Of a stretch of DNA of 64,000 nucleotides, positions 10,033-19,823 are shown piece after piece. The notes beneath the pieces are model-generated. The model made no database searches. It had not been told where the DNA came from and was given only the letters and a program-made list of their open reading frames with translations. Each line of letters starts with the position of its first letter. Positions within the stretch are counted from its first letter, which is position 1. The DNA is from Pectobacterium carotovorum (GTDB lineage: Bacteria > Pseudomonadota > Gammaproteobacteria > Enterobacterales > Enterobacteriaceae): assembly GCA_016415585.1 (NCBI GenBank), contig CP066552.1, positions 1,240,001 to 1,304,000 on the forward strand, written 5' to 3'. The translations under genes and the position numbers were made by a program.

Positions 10033-11253
10033 CTACAGCGCCGCCATCGCTTCCTGCGTTTCGTGATGATGGCTTCGCCACCACACCAGCAGGTTCAACA
10101 GACTGATAATACCGCCAGCGGCACAGACGCCCAGCCAGCCCCACTGCTGGTAAGCCGAGGCTGAAAGGAGCGATCCCAGTGCGCCGCCGATAAAATAGCT
10201 GGTCATATAGCCTGCCGTCAGGCGATTACGTGCTTCGGGCATCATACGGTAGATCACGCTCTGGTTGGTCACGTGTACACCCTGAACCGCCAGGTCCAGC
10301 ACGATAATACCAATGAGCAGCGCTGCTACGGAATGAATACCGAGCGCGATAAAGCCCCATGATAGCAAAAGCAGGATAATCCCTACGCTGGTGGTCGGCT
10401 TGGCCTTGCCCTGATCGACTAAACGCCCAGCGCGTGATGCTGCTAAGGCTCCGGCCGCACCGACCAGTCCAAACAGGCCGATAACGCCTTCGGAATAGCC
10501 GTATGGCGGAGAGGCCAGCAGGAAGGCCATTGACGTCCATAGCATGCTGAAATTGGCAAAGGACAGACAGCCCAGGATGGCACGCGTGCGCAGCAGCGGT
10601 GTGGCAGAGAACAGGCGGAAGATTGAGACGAGCAATTGCGGATAATTCAGCGTGTTTTGCTGAGGAATGCGCGGCAATGCCCGCCACAGAACCAGCGCCA
10701 TGATGACCATCAGCGTGCTGGCAACCCAGTACACGGTGCGCCAGTCACCGAGTGAAGCAAGCGCACCCGCGACGGTACGCGCCAGCAGAATCCCCAGCAG
10801 CAGGCCACTCATAATCGTGCCGACGACTTTACCGCGTGTTTCCGGCGTCGCCAGCGTCGCGGCGAGAGGCACCAAGAGCTGTGCGACAACGGAGAACAGC
10901 CCGGTTAATGCCGTACCGGCAATCATGATCCAGAGCGTGGGGGCAGAGGCGGTGATCAGCATCCCACCCGCGGCGAGTAGCGTCATGCCGACAATCAGCG
11001 TTCGGCGTTCAAACATATCCCCCAGCGGCACCAAAAATAGCAGGCCGACGGCATAACCCAGCTGTGCGGCGGTGACAATGAACCCTGCCTGATTAACGGA
11101 AAGCGCAAAGACTCTGGCAATGGTCTCCAGCAGCGGCTGGGCATAATAGTTACTGGCGACGGCAAGGCCGGTCGCGACAGACATAATCAGGGTCAAAGAC
11201 AGGCTAAGCCCCGGTTGTGGCTGAGGTGATACAGATTGTTGCTGAAGAGGCAT
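10033..11253 (-). CDS. MFS efflux transporter, YgaY-like
   Basis: A 406-aa, 12-TM major facilitator of the drug/sugar efflux type. Landmarks: the first helix with ATGLAVASNYYAQPLL, motif A GYAVGLLFLVPLGDMFERR, the GLLLGILLARTVAGALA block (motif C) and a second-half FGLVGAAGALAASRAGRLVDQG. Its place between proVWX and ygaZH is that of ygaY, a gene recorded as a pseudogene in E. coli K-12; here the frame is intact. The substrate is unknown. A dedicated 12-TM efflux role is family knowledge only. Confidence 0.8.
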   Translation of the reverse strand: MPLQQQSVSPQPQPGLSLSLTLIMSVATGLAVASNYYAQPLLETIARVFALSVNQAGFIVTAAQLGYAVGLLFLVPLGDMFERRTLIVGMTLLAAGGMLITASAPTLWIMIAGTALTGLFSVVAQLLVPLAATLATPETRGKVVGTIMSGLLLGILLARTVAGALASLGDWRTVYWVASTLMVIMALVLWRALPRIPQQNTLNYPQLLVSIFRLFSATPLLRTRAILGCLSFANFSMLWTSMAFLLASPPYGYSEGVIGLFGLVGAAGALAASRAGRLVDQGKAKPTTSVGIILLLLSWGFIALGIHSVAALLIGIIVLDLAVQGVHVTNQSVIYRMMPEARNRLTAGYMTSYFIGGALGSLLSASAYQQWGWLGVCAAGGIISLLNLLVWWRSHHHETQEAMAAL

Positions 11254-11411
11254 AGTGTGAACGTTAATATGATGTTAAAAGCAGAAGGTATAGTATCCGG
11301 CAGAGCCTAATGAGATACCAGAATATCTTTACGCTTCTTAAGTTTGTTTTGTTTTTCCTGAGATTGATTTAGCTTATCGCCAGCGTCATAACATTATCGA
11401 CAGGGGACATT

Positions 11412-12569
11412 ATGTTTAAGCATTATCAGGTGTTTAAGAAAAAAAGCGTTGCAGTGTTAATGGGATGTGCATTTCTTCCCGCGGCACTGTGGTCGATGGG
11501 CGCGCAGGCGGTCACGGCCGTCTACGTCTCTGCTGCCACTGATGGCGCTATTGATGCCTACACACTCAATACGCAAAGCGGCGAATTAACCGCTATTGGG
11601 AAAGCAGCCGCTGGCGCGAAAGTGATGCCGATGGCCGTTAGCCCGGATAAATCCTTCCTCTATGCCGCCACACGCGGTATTCCTTACTCGGCGGTTAGCT
11701 ATAAAATCGATCCTAAAAGTGGGACGCTGAGCCCGTTAGGCAAAGCGGAATTGCCGGACAGCATGGCTTACATCTCGACGGACCGCACTGGAAAGTGGCT
11801 GTTCAGCGCCTCGTACGGCGGTAATAAAGTCGCGGTTAATGGCATTGATAAAGATGGCAAAGTGAACGCGAGTGTCGCCACCGTGGTGCCAACAGGCGAG
11901 AAGGCACACAGTATTATTGCCGATCGCAAAAATAAGTTCGTTTTTGCCAGCAACCTGGGCAGCGACCAAATCGTACAGTTCCGGTTTGATGCGAAAACCG
12001 GCACGCTGACGCCAAATGAACCAGCAGAAATTACGCTGCCTAAAGGAAACGGGCCGCGCCATCTGGTGTTATCACCCGATAATAAAACGCTCTATGTGAG
12101 CAATGAACTGTCTGGCAAAGTCGCGCGTCTGGCGCTGAATGAAAAGACGGGGCAGCTTACGTTACTGGATTACACGGACACCGTGCCAGCCGATGCGGGG
12201 ATGCGAGCGGGAACCATTACGCCGGATAAAAATAGCACCGACAGCCGCCCACAGATATGGAGCGCTGATTTACGTCTGACGCCAAATGGACAATTCCTGT
12301 ACGTATCGGAACGCACCAAAAGCACGATTACGCTGCTGCGGGTAGAACCGAAAACCGGACAACTGCAATACATTACGCGCTACCCGACAGAAACGCAGCC
12401 GCGCGGCATTCAGATCGATCCAAGCGGGAAATTCCTGATCGCCAGCGGTGAAAAATCGACGTCGTTGTCGGTGTATCGTATCAATCAGGATAACGGGGAT
12501 TTAGTGCGAGTCGGGCAATTCCCGACCGGAAAAGGGGCGAACTGGGTTGAAATCGTCAACCTGCCGTAA
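11412..12569 (+). CDS. Secreted lactonase-family beta-propeller (6-phosphogluconolactonase-like)
   Basis: A 385-aa protein with a Sec-type signal peptide (basic MFKHYQVFKKK, hydrophobic core, cleavage near AQA-VTA). The rest is a repeated propeller of about seven blades; each repeat resembles LYVSNELSGKVARLALNEKT, with recurring D(K)xGxL segments. This is the lactonase/Pgl fold (PF10282). The signal peptide argues against a cytoplasmic pentose-phosphate role and points to a periplasmic hydrolase or binding propeller; the substrate is unknown. It is a single gene on the plus strand inserted between the YgaY-like gene and proX, both on the minus strand. Confidence 0.75.
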   Translation: MFKHYQVFKKKSVAVLMGCAFLPAALWSMGAQAVTAVYVSAATDGAIDAYTLNTQSGELTAIGKAAAGAKVMPMAVSPDKSFLYAATRGIPYSAVSYKIDPKSGTLSPLGKAELPDSMAYISTDRTGKWLFSASYGGNKVAVNGIDKDGKVNASVATVVPTGEKAHSIIADRKNKFVFASNLGSDQIVQFRFDAKTGTLTPNEPAEITLPKGNGPRHLVLSPDNKTLYVSNELSGKVARLALNEKTGQLTLLDYTDTVPADAGMRAGTITPDKNSTDSRPQIWSADLRLTPNGQFLYVSERTKSTITLLRVEPKTGQLQYITRYPTETQPRGIQIDPSGKFLIASGEKSTSLSVYRINQDNGDLVRVGQFPTGKGANWVEIVNLP

Positions 12570-12585
12570 TTATCGCCCATCAATG

Positions 12586-12612
12586 AAAAACACCCCTTTC
12601 CTGTGAAAGGGG
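12586..12612 (-). terminator. Terminator shared by the lactonase gene and proX
   Basis: Perfect 8-bp stem CCCCTTTC (12593-12600) and GAAAGGGG (12605-12612) with a 4-nt loop. On the minus strand it is followed by GTGTTTTT, an intrinsic terminator placed just after the proX stop. On the plus strand it caps the lactonase gene without a T-run. Confidence 0.75.
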
Positions 12613-12629
12613 CGTTCGTCTACCGGTGA

Positions 12630-13637
12630 TTATTTCGCGGCATCGGCAGCGGTTTTCACCCAGCCGTCAAACAGCTGCTGGTGGGCTTTGATCCAGCCAT
12701 CAACATGACGTTCGATATCCTTCTGTGAACCCTGACCTTCGTGCATACGTAGGTTCTGCGCATTCACATCCGCAATCGGCAGCTTCATGATAGCGAACAG
12801 CTTCGCCGCTGCTGGGTTTTTCTCGGCCCAGGCTTTATTCGCGGCAATCTTCATCGTGTTAACGGGGAAGCCATAGTCGGCACCGTTTGGCAGCTTGGTG
12901 CTGACATCTTTCATTTCACCCGGTTGAGAAGAGAAAGGTACCTGCAACCAGACTACGTCACGTCCCGGAACCAGCACATCACTCACCCAGTACGGCGTCC
13001 ACGTGTAGTACAGAATCGGCTTGCCTTCTTTATAACGGGTGATGGTATCGGCAATCATCGCTGCATAGTTACCCTGATTATGTTCTACCGTGTCGGTTAA
13101 GCCATAGGCAGGAAGGTGGTGGTTGATGGCGGCTTCACATCCCCAGCCCGGCGTACAGCCCGTCAGGTCGGCTTTACCGTCGCCGTTGGTATCAAACAGC
13201 TTGGCAATTTTCGGATCTTTTAGCTGCGCAATATTAGTGATTTTATATTTTTCAGCCGTTTTTTTGTCGATCAGGTAACCCTGAGCGGCACCGGAGACAT
13301 ATTCACCCTGACGGTAGAATTTCGCATCCCCGCCAGCGGCTTTGTACTGGTCGGCGTGCAGCGGGTCCCAGTTAACCGCGATAAACGTTGCATCGCCGGA
13401 GGCGATCGAGGTGTAGGCCACGTTGTAGTCCACTTCACGGGGGGATTGCACGTCATAGCCTAGCTTTTCCAACGCTCGGCTGACCAGCAGCGTCTGGAAC
13501 GTTTCCTCGGAGATGGTGCTTTGCACCGGAATAACGGAAATACCTTTACCAGGTTGCGCAGTGTCTGCGGCGTAAACCTGCGTACTCAACAGGGCGGTAG
13601 TCAGGGCGGTGGCCCAAAGTGTGGTGTTACGCATCAT
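12630..13637 (-). CDS. proX: Glycine betaine/proline betaine-binding protein ProX
   Basis: A 335-aa periplasmic substrate-binding protein of the ProU importer, with a signal peptide ([24 protein letters not shown]). The mature part carries the quaternary-amine-binding features, including tryptophans in [23 protein letters not shown] and VVWLQVPF that in E. coli ProX cage the betaine cation. The start is 13637 or 13634 (tandem ATG) because AGAGGGA lies just upstream; the longer frame to 13730 has no such site. It is third in proVWX, 105 bp after proW, and ends at a terminator. Confidence 0.95.
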   Translation of the reverse strand: MMRNTTLWATALTTALLSTQVYAADTAQPGKGISVIPVQSTISEETFQTLLVSRALEKLGYDVQSPREVDYNVAYTSIASGDATFIAVNWDPLHADQYKAAGGDAKFYRQGEYVSGAAQGYLIDKKTAEKYKITNIAQLKDPKIAKLFDTNGDGKADLTGCTPGWGCEAAINHHLPAYGLTDTVEHNQGNYAAMIADTITRYKEGKPILYYTWTPYWVSDVLVPGRDVVWLQVPFSSQPGEMKDVSTKLPNGADYGFPVNTMKIAANKAWAEKNPAAAKLFAIMKLPIADVNAQNLRMHEGQGSQKDIERHVDGWIKAHQQLFDGWVKTAADAAK

Positions 13638-13742
13638 GATTCCCTCTGTTTTTATCGTGCGTTGAGATCGTAAATATTGCTGATAAAACGAATAGTGAAT
13701 GTCGCCGCTTGTCTGACGTGTGCCAGACAAGCGGGACGAGCG

Positions 13743-15011
13743 TTATTGCTTGATGAAAGGACGGGTCAGCAGGCTAATCGGGCCGCTGGCGTACCAGCTT
13801 TTGTTGCCTTTGCTGCGGCGATCGCGTCCCAGAGACTGGGTAAGGCGGTCAAGAATAATGGCCAGAATGACGATCCCGACACCACCGACGGCAGCCAGAC
13901 CCATATCCAGACGACCAATACCGCGCAGTACCATCTGGCCCAGACCGCCTACGGCGATCATCGAGGCGATAACCACCATCGACAGTGCCAGCATCAGCGT
14001 CTGGTTAACGCCTGCCATGATGGTTGGCATGGCCAGCGGGAGCTGAACCTTAAACAGCATCTGGCGCGGGCTAGCACCAAATGACTCGGCGGCTTCAATC
14101 AGGTCGGCTGGTACCTGACGAATACCCAGAATCGTTAAGCGAATAATCGGCGGCAGGGCAAAGATAATGGTCACCACGACGCCCGGCACATTACCGATAC
14201 CGAACAGCATGACGATAGGTACCAAATAAACGAACGCGGGCGTCGTCTGCATGGCATCCAACAGCGGCCGGATGAACTTCGCAGCCCGTTCGCTACGTGC
14301 CAGCCAGATCCCGACGGGGAGCCCGATGAGCACGCAGAAGAACAGCGCAGTCAGCACCAGCGCTAACGTGATCATAGCCTGCGACCAGGCACCAATTGCG
14401 CCAATCGCAATGAGAGACAACAGGGTAGCCACGCCCATGCCGAGGCTGGACATCTGCCAGGCAATCAGCGAAAACACCAGAATGGCAATCGGCGCTGGCA
14501 TACCCAGCAGGAATTGTTGAAAACCGCCCAGAATAAAATCAACTGGGACGCGAACGCCCTGAAAGACCGGTCTGAAGTGCAGCACAACCCAATCGATCCC
14601 GTGGGTGACCCAGCTGTCCAGCGGGATCAGCGTGTCTTTAAACGGATCGAGCAGGTTGAAATGCTCGGGCGTCGCCGGGGCGGAGCTGTTTAACCAGTCA
14701 CTGCCGGATTGCGTAGCCTGATGCGCGGCATCGACAGAACCATCGGGTGCCGGTGAGGTGCTCCACGCATCGCCGCCGTTGGCGGGGGCATCCTGAGCAG
14801 GCGCGCCAGTGGACCAAGGGGCGCTCTGTGTTGCACTGTCAGGCGTAGCACCATCATTTGCTGGTGCAGAATCGGCTGGAGCGTTTTGCGAGCTGGCCGC
14901 CCACGGATCGTTTTGCTGTGCGTCATTAGCCTGCTCAGGGGTTGTACCTTGATCGGCCGTCTGGTTTTGTGCCGTGGTCGCATCCCACGGATTCGATGTT
15001 GATTTACTCAT
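13743..15011 (-). CDS. proW: Glycine betaine ABC transporter permease ProW
   Basis: A 422-aa inner-membrane permease of ProU. The membrane part (from about residue 130) follows E. coli ProW closely, including the EAA-type loop [28 protein letters not shown]. The cytoplasmic N-terminus is about 70 residues longer than E. coli's (354 aa total there) and is an Ala/Pro/Gln/Asp-rich repeat with recurring Trp units (NPWDAT, DPWAAS, APWSTG, DAWSTS, SDWLNSS). It overlaps proV by 8 bp, so it is translationally coupled. Confidence 0.95.
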   Translation of the reverse strand: MSKSTSNPWDATTAQNQTADQGTTPEQANDAQQNDPWAASSQNAPADSAPANDGATPDSATQSAPWSTGAPAQDAPANGGDAWSTSPAPDGSVDAAHQATQSGSDWLNSSAPATPEHFNLLDPFKDTLIPLDSWVTHGIDWVVLHFRPVFQGVRVPVDFILGGFQQFLLGMPAPIAILVFSLIAWQMSSLGMGVATLLSLIAIGAIGAWSQAMITLALVLTALFFCVLIGLPVGIWLARSERAAKFIRPLLDAMQTTPAFVYLVPIVMLFGIGNVPGVVVTIIFALPPIIRLTILGIRQVPADLIEAAESFGASPRQMLFKVQLPLAMPTIMAGVNQTLMLALSMVVIASMIAVGGLGQMVLRGIGRLDMGLAAVGGVGIVILAIILDRLTQSLGRDRRSKGNKSWYASGPISLLTRPFIKQ

Positions 15012-16206
15012 TGGTCACTCCTTCCTTATCCAGTGCCTGTAGCAGCATTCCTTTGGAAATGATGCCTATGTACTCATTGTTCTCGCCGATGACAGGGACG
15101 GCACAGGGAGCCTGTGCGACCTGAGAAATCAGCTCGTTGAGTGACATATCTGCGGGCACGGGAACAGGTTCGGGCAGTAACGCCTGTTCCAGCGGCTGCT
15201 GCTCTTTCAGCGCCAGCTTCAGTGAATCAATAGACACGATGCCAATGAAACGTTTCCCACCTTCCAGCACGTAGCCGTAATCACGGTCTTCATCCTGAAG
15301 GATCTTCAGCGCGGAACGCGGCCCCACGCCGGGGGTTTTACGAATCAAGGTGACCGGGCGACGACGGGCGATATCTTTGGCGCTAAACACGTGGCTGATA
15401 TCGACACCGCGGAAAAAGGTGCGCACATAGTCATTGGCGGGGTTATTCAGGATTTCATCGGGTGTACCGACCTGAATCACTTCACCACCGTGCATGATGG
15501 CAATCCGGTCACCGATGCGCATCGCTTCATCCAGATCGTGCGAGATAAAGACGATAGTGCGTTGATGACGAGATTGGAGCTTGATCAACTCATCCTGCAT
15601 TTCAGTACGGATCAGCGGATCGAGCGCGGAGAACGCTTCATCCATCAGCAGGATATCGGGGTCGTTTGCTAACGCACGCGCCAGACCGACACGCTGTCGC
15701 ATCCCGCCGGACAGCTCATCTGGGTAAGACGCCGCGTAGGCTTCAAGCCCTACCTGTTGCAAGGCATCCAACGCTTTTTGCTCACGTTCCGCTTTCGGTA
15801 CGCCAGCCAGTTCCATACCAAACGCGGTATTGTTGAGGATGTTCAGATGCGGCATGAGCGCAAAGGATTGGAACACCATACTGATCTTCTTGCGGCGCAC
15901 GTCGCGCAGCGCGGTATCGGATATCTTGGAGATATCCTCGCCATCGATCAGTACCTGACCCCGAGTGGGTTCTATCAGACGATTGAGAAGGCGTACCATG
16001 GTTGATTTGCCGGAACCGGATAATCCCATGATGACAAATATCTCGCCTTCTTCAATGGCCAGACTGGCATCTTTTACCCCGACAGTAAGCCCTGTTTTTT
16101 CAAATACCTGATCTTTGCTCAGGCCTTTATCAATCAGTTTAAATGCTCTGTCTGGGTGCTCGCCAAATATCTTATAAAGATTCTTTACTTCAAGTTTAAT
16201 TGCCAT
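15004..16206 (-). CDS. proV: Glycine betaine ABC transporter ATPase ProV
   Basis: A 400-aa ATPase of ProU. Walker A is GLSGSGKST, the signature LSGGMRQR, Walker [15 protein letters not shown], and the switch His lies in [10 protein letters not shown]. Two C-terminal CBS domains (about residues 280-395) act in this family as osmosensing or regulatory modules. It is the first gene of proVWX. The 560-bp upstream gap is AT-rich, as expected of an osmotically controlled, H-NS-silenced promoter, but no specific element was resolved. Confidence 0.96.
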   Translation of the reverse strand: MAIKLEVKNLYKIFGEHPDRAFKLIDKGLSKDQVFEKTGLTVGVKDASLAIEEGEIFVIMGLSGSGKSTMVRLLNRLIEPTRGQVLIDGEDISKISDTALRDVRRKKISMVFQSFALMPHLNILNNTAFGMELAGVPKAEREQKALDALQQVGLEAYAASYPDELSGGMRQRVGLARALANDPDILLMDEAFSALDPLIRTEMQDELIKLQSRHQRTIVFISHDLDEAMRIGDRIAIMHGGEVIQVGTPDEILNNPANDYVRTFFRGVDISHVFSAKDIARRRPVTLIRKTPGVGPRSALKILQDEDRDYGYVLEGGKRFIGIVSIDSLKLALKEQQPLEQALLPEPVPVPADMSLNELISQVAQAPCAVPVIGENNEYIGIISKGMLLQALDKEGVTNE

Positions 16207-16767
16207 GAAATTATTGTTTTCCTGTGTCGTTTATAATTCTATAACGTAACCCTGATAATGATTAAACATAATCTACCCTACCATACTCAGATTCTGAGAC
16301 AACCCTTTATTGCCTCAGTGAGGTCTCTCATTAGGTCAATATTAGCAATAGTGACAACACGATTATCGCTACGTTATCTTCATGATTTATGTGATCTTTA
16401 TGATTTTTTATTTGAAGGGGAATTCTTTTTATAACAGTGCGTTACCTGTTGGTTATTACGTATTGGATTAGCGGCTGATATAACCTTTTCTGATTGTGAA
16501 TACATCACCATTTATAGTGAATCCCATTAATCGAATAATAGGGTAAATAAATCACGATTTTTGTCTTATAGGCACCCGAATAGGCCGACGTAAGTACATT
16601 TTTTACTTATGCTATCTGTCGGTATTTTATACAGTATAGCAAAGATATAGTGGGTTAAATGATTGCATTAATTCCCACCAATAAATGAGAGTGTTCCGAA
16701 TAATATATCTGTCATATTTAGAGGATAACGCCATCGGCAAGTGGGGATTTTTGAGTGTTTTTAAAAA
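16207..16767. promoter_or_regulatory. AT-rich region upstream of proV and the unknown gene pair
   Basis: This 561-bp divergent gap has a much lower GC content than its neighbours, with runs of A/T throughout. It must hold the proVWX promoter(s) and any promoter of the 16768 gene. A 51-codon ORF (16685-16840, ATG to TGA) lies at its right end but has no convincing ribosome binding site. Curved, AT-rich DNA here would fit H-NS control, as known for E. coli proU; that is inference. Confidence 0.45.
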
Positions 16768-17448
16768 TTGCGAAGCAAAACCAGAAAGAGAAATAAGGAC
16801 ATTGTCACAAGAAAGGTATTTTGGTTATCTGCTCATCTGATTTCTGCTAAGGAAAAGCTAAAAGTGGTCACTTGGGAATACCATGATTTCGAAGACTATA
16901 CAGGGAATGGTGAGTTGCTTATGCGTCAGTTTATCGTTGGTGGCATGGTATATGCCATTGGTTTCCAAAAACTCCAGTCAGCGGAGGAATTGCTTAATAA
17001 AGGGATTGATGAGAAACATAACATACCTGGTTTTCAAATGCCCCAGTCGGGTCTTTGGACGGTTGCTTTTGATAAAGTTGAGAATCAAGAGCGTTTGGAA
17101 GCTTATCGGCATGTTGAGCTCAATTCTGGGCAAATTCTAAAGGTGATTACGTCGGTTGCTAGAGCGATTTTTGACCACTACAATGTTTCCCGATCGGGGG
17201 CTTACTATTGGTGCGCAGCCCCCGACCTTTCAGGGAAAAGGAAAATCGATCTCGCGGATTTATATGATGGTTTACTGGGGTTAGCAGGGAAAAGCAGATT
17301 TAACATTCGTATCCCAGGTATGCAGTCATTTAATCGACTTGGTTCAGATAGGAGAAGCTATGTCATCCTCACACGATATTACGACGTTAAGTCTTCAGGA
17401 ACAGGCATTTTTCGCCTTGGGGAAAAAGCTGCAAATGGCGGCGCGTGA
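16768..17448 (+). CDS. Hypothetical protein, first gene of an unrecognised pair
   Basis: An open frame of up to 226 codons, with no family I can name. It has no signal peptide or TM segment. Recognisable stretches are FEDYTGNGELLMRQFIVGGM, SGAYYWCAAPDLSGKRKIDL and ADLYDGLLGLAGKSRFNIRI. The start is doubtful: the frame opens at TTG 16768 without a ribosome binding site, and in-frame GTG 16864 or ATG 16921 would give shorter products. Its last 89 bp overlap a second small gene in another frame, a compact arrangement seen in toxin-antitoxin or defence pairs. The low GC and location beside proV suggest acquired DNA. Confidence 0.6.
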   Translation: MRSKTRKRNKDIVTRKVFWLSAHLISAKEKLKVVTWEYHDFEDYTGNGELLMRQFIVGGMVYAIGFQKLQSAEELLNKGIDEKHNIPGFQMPQSGLWTVAFDKVENQERLEAYRHVELNSGQILKVITSVARAIFDHYNVSRSGAYYWCAAPDLSGKRKIDLADLYDGLLGLAGKSRFNIRIPGMQSFNRLGSDRRSYVILTRYYDVKSSGTGIFRLGEKAANGGA

Positions 17449-17542
17449 TGTGATAAAGCGTAAGCTGGCTTCTGGTGAATATGTGCTTATTGATGGCAAA
17501 TATTATCTAGCCTCAGATGCGCCTAATTTGGCGGATAAGTAG
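17360..17542 (+). CDS. Small protein overlapping the preceding unknown gene
   Basis: A 60-aa protein (MSSSHDITTLSLQEQAFFAL at its start, then GKKLQMAARDVIKRKLASGE and YVLIDGKYYLASDAP). AGGAGA lies 5 bp upstream of ATG 17360, a better initiation signal than that of its partner. It is predicted mostly helical and charged, then a short beta-like tail. It overlaps the 16768 gene by 89 bp, which implies coupled expression. It could be an antitoxin, an accessory subunit or a small regulator; there is no family match from memory. Confidence 0.6.
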   Translation: MSSSHDITTLSLQEQAFFALGKKLQMAARDVIKRKLASGEYVLIDGKYYLASDAPNLADK

Positions 17543-17594
17543 ATTAGTGGGAACTGAAACAAGCGCATAGTGATGGCGCTTGTTTCCTCCATTG

Positions 17595-17981
17595 TTACTC
17601 ACTCATCAGGCTGACGTGGGCGGCGACAATGCGCCAACCTTCTGGCATTCTTACCCAGGTTTGCATTTGGCGGCCGATCTTCGCGCTGCCTGTGCGGGTA
17701 AATTCCGTGCTGGCGACGGCCATATCATGACCATAAGCGGTGATGACCGTATTACGCAGCGTTCTGTCCAGACCGGCAGAAGGGCGAGCGAGGCGAAAGG
17801 CTCGGATTTCCTCTATCCCGTACAGATTTTCTCCCGCACCGTAGCGCACTGTTTTTTCATCGTGCCAGAACAGTTCATCCAGCACCGCAATGTCATTACC
17901 CGTTAAGGCTTTCTCATAGCGATAGAACGCGGCGGTCACGTCAGCCAGCACATCCGGCTGATTGATATCGTCAGGCAACAT
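17595..17981 (-). CDS. hpxZ: Oxalurate catabolism protein HpxZ (AtzH-like, DUF3225)
   Basis: A 128-aa SnoaL/NTF2-like fold protein. Key segments: FYRYEKALTGNDIAVLDELF, the VRYGAGENLYG motif, IRAFRLARPSAGLDRTL, and C-terminal TWVRMPEGWRIVAAHVSLM. It resembles AtzH, an amidohydrolase that works with AtzE/AtzG in cyanuric acid breakdown, and HpxZ of Klebsiella purine catabolism. ATG 17981 is chosen because AGGAAAG lies just upstream; ATG 17996 has no such site. It is last in hpxWXYZ but separated from hpxY by 162 bp, most of it a repeat element. Confidence 0.85.
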   Translation of the reverse strand: MLPDDINQPDVLADVTAAFYRYEKALTGNDIAVLDELFWHDEKTVRYGAGENLYGIEEIRAFRLARPSAGLDRTLRNTVITAYGHDMAVASTEFTRTGSAKIGRQMQTWVRMPEGWRIVAAHVSLMSE

Positions 17982-18012
17982 ATTTTCTTTCCTCATAAGA
18001 TAACTACTCTAA

Positions 18013-18193
18013 ATAATTCGAGTTTCAGGCAGGCGGCAAGGGAAGGCATCCCGATGAGCTTACACTGGTAAGTGATTCGGGTGACAAATCTGCCGGGAGC
18101 AGATTTGAACGCTGCTTGCAGCGGCCCTTTAGGGCGAGGCCCACTATGGGCCGAGTATTTGAGCGCAGCCAACGCACATGCAACTTGAAGTAT
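18013..18193. repeat. MITE-like repeat inserted at the hpxY-hpxZ junction
   Basis: About 181 bp bounded by imperfect 15-bp terminal inverted repeats (ATAATTCGAGTTTCA at 18013-18027; TGCAACTTGAAGTAT at 18179-18193, 12/15 matching when inverted). Inside is a strong hairpin CAAATCTGC...GCAGATTTG. From memory, this sequence type is dispersed in Pectobacterium genomes; copy number could not be counted here. It has no coding capacity for a transposase. It supplies about the last 16 codons and stop of hpxY and the spacer before hpxZ. Confidence 0.65.
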
Positions 18194-19589
18194 GACGGGT
18201 ATAAGTGATGCCCTGCTGCTCCAGCGCCCATGCCGTCCGCAGGCAAAGATCCTCGCGCCACGGTGCGGCAATAATCTGCACGCCTATCGGCAGGCCGCTC
18301 GCGGTCGTCATCGGTATCGTCACGACGGGCAGCCCGACAAAAGAGATCGGCTGCGTCAGCATGCCCATACTGGCGCGGACGGGTAGGTCGGTATCATTAA
18401 TGCGCATGGTTTCCTGCCCGATGAGCGTGGCGGAGCAGGGCGTCGCTGGGGCGATCAGCAGGTCGGTGTGCTCAAACAGCGCCAGTGTCTGTTGACGGAA
18501 ATCATTACGGAAGCGCTGAGCCTGCACATACCAAGCGGCGGGGATCATGGCGCCAGCCAGCAGCCGCTCGCGTGACAGGGGCTCGAAGCGCTCAGGCTGC
18601 GTGCGTAAGGCTGGCAGATACTGATTCCCCCCTTCGCTGGCCGACAGAATAAAGGCGGCGCTACGTGCCAGTGCGGCATCGGTTAGCGTCAGGCTGTCCT
18701 GTGCACCCAGCGCCTGTGCGATCTGGCGGACGGCGGTGTTGGCTTCCTCGCTGGCCCAGATGGAGAAATAGCCATCGAGCACTGCGTAGCGTAATCCGTC
18801 GCTGCCCGCTTCCAACTGTGCCGCGGTGTGCTGCGTTTCCCGCTTGGCCTGAAAACGATCGTGTTCATCACGACCCTGTAAGGCGTCGAACACCAGTGCC
18901 AGATCGTCTGCGCTACGCGCCATCGGACCGATATGGTCGAGGCTGGCGACAAACGGGTGGCTGCCGTGGCGTGATAAACGGCCAAACGTCGGCTTTAGCC
19001 CGAAAATACCGCATAGCGACGACGGCACGCGGATCGAGCCATTGGTGTCGCTGCCGAGCGTGAAGTTAACCAAGCCTGCTGCGACGGCGGCGGCCGACCC
19101 GCCAGACGATCCACCCGCGATGCGCTGTGTGTCGAGCGGGTTACGCGTCGCGCCATAATGGCTGTTTTCGGTGGTAAAGCCGTAAGCATAGGCGTCCATA
19201 TTCAACATACCGGACAGCAGCGCGCCCTGACTGGCAAGCTGACGGATGGCAAAAGCATCCTGTGCCGCGGGGGGGCGCTGGCTGAGAAGCTCGGCTCCTG
19301 CCAACGTAGTTTCGCCACTGACATCAAACAGGTTCTTTACGGCGTAAGGTACGCCGGCCAGCGCAGGTAAGGTTTCCCCGCGTTGACGGCTTGAGTCGAT
19401 GCGCTCAGCCTCTGCCAACATGCGTGTACTGGTAACGTGGGTATAGGCATTAATCGTAGGGTTGGTCTGTTCAATGGCGCCCAGCGCCTGCTGTGCAAGC
19501 TCCTTGGCGGAGAACGTGCCAGCCTGCAAACCTTGCTGAATCTGCCGGATAGATAACGCTGAAGGTCTATTCATAGCGGGTAGACTCAT
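18144..19589 (-). CDS. hpxY: AtzE-family amidohydrolase HpxY
   Basis: A 481-aa amidase-signature hydrolase. The catalytic Lys lies in [13 protein letters not shown], the glycine/serine loop is [16 protein letters not shown], and the nucleophile segment is [16 protein letters not shown]. It is related to AtzE (1-carboxybiuret hydrolase) and to HpxY of Klebsiella oxalurate/oxamate catabolism; the exact substrate is not settled. The start overlaps hpxX by 4 bp (ATGA), preceded by AGGAG. The C-terminal residues after [10 protein letters not shown] ([17 protein letters not shown]) are encoded by the inserted repeat, so the native end has been replaced. The core enzyme looks intact. Confidence 0.88.
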   Translation of the reverse strand: MSLPAMNRPSALSIRQIQQGLQAGTFSAKELAQQALGAIEQTNPTINAYTHVTSTRMLAEAERIDSSRQRGETLPALAGVPYAVKNLFDVSGETTLAGAELLSQRPPAAQDAFAIRQLASQGALLSGMLNMDAYAYGFTTENSHYGATRNPLDTQRIAGGSSGGSAAAVAAGLVNFTLGSDTNGSIRVPSSLCGIFGLKPTFGRLSRHGSHPFVASLDHIGPMARSADDLALVFDALQGRDEHDRFQAKRETQHTAAQLEAGSDGLRYAVLDGYFSIWASEEANTAVRQIAQALGAQDSLTLTDAALARSAAFILSASEGGNQYLPALRTQPERFEPLSRERLLAGAMIPAAWYVQAQRFRNDFRQQTLALFEHTDLLIAPATPCSATLIGQETMRINDTDLPVRASMGMLTQPISFVGLPVVTIPMTTASGLPIGVQIIAAPWREDLCLRTAWALEQQGITYTRHTSSCMCVGCAQILGP

Positions 19590-19798
19590 AGCGTATAAGC
19601 TCCTAGCGTATAAACCCCGGCAATTTCCTGATGCTCATCAAGAGGGAATTCCATTAACGGCTGCGCCATGGCGTTGATGCGGCTGAACTGAACTAACAGC
19701 TCCTGACGCCGCTCCTGACTCAGTTGCAGCGCCAGCAGCGTTTCCATGTGTTGAAGATAAGCGGCCAGCGTGTCGCTATCGATTGAGTGGGTCGTCAT
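19586..19798 (-). CDS. hpxX: Oxalurate catabolism protein HpxX (AtzG-like, DUF4089)
   Basis: A 70-aa small protein with two helices (DTLAAYLQHMETLLALQL and QELLVQFSRINAMAQPLMEF) and the DUF4089 tail PLDEHQEIAGVYT. AtzG, its relative, forms a GatC-like small subunit that stabilises the AtzE amidase, so HpxX probably partners HpxY. ATG 19798 follows GAGAG; the frame upstream of it overlaps hpxW and is not used. It sits 25 bp after hpxW and overlaps hpxY by 4 bp. Confidence 0.85.
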   Translation of the reverse strand: MTTHSIDSDTLAAYLQHMETLLALQLSQERRQELLVQFSRINAMAQPLMEFPLDEHQEIAGVYTLGAYTL

Positions 19799-19823
19799 GC
19801 ATATTCTCTCGGTTGATTCATGA

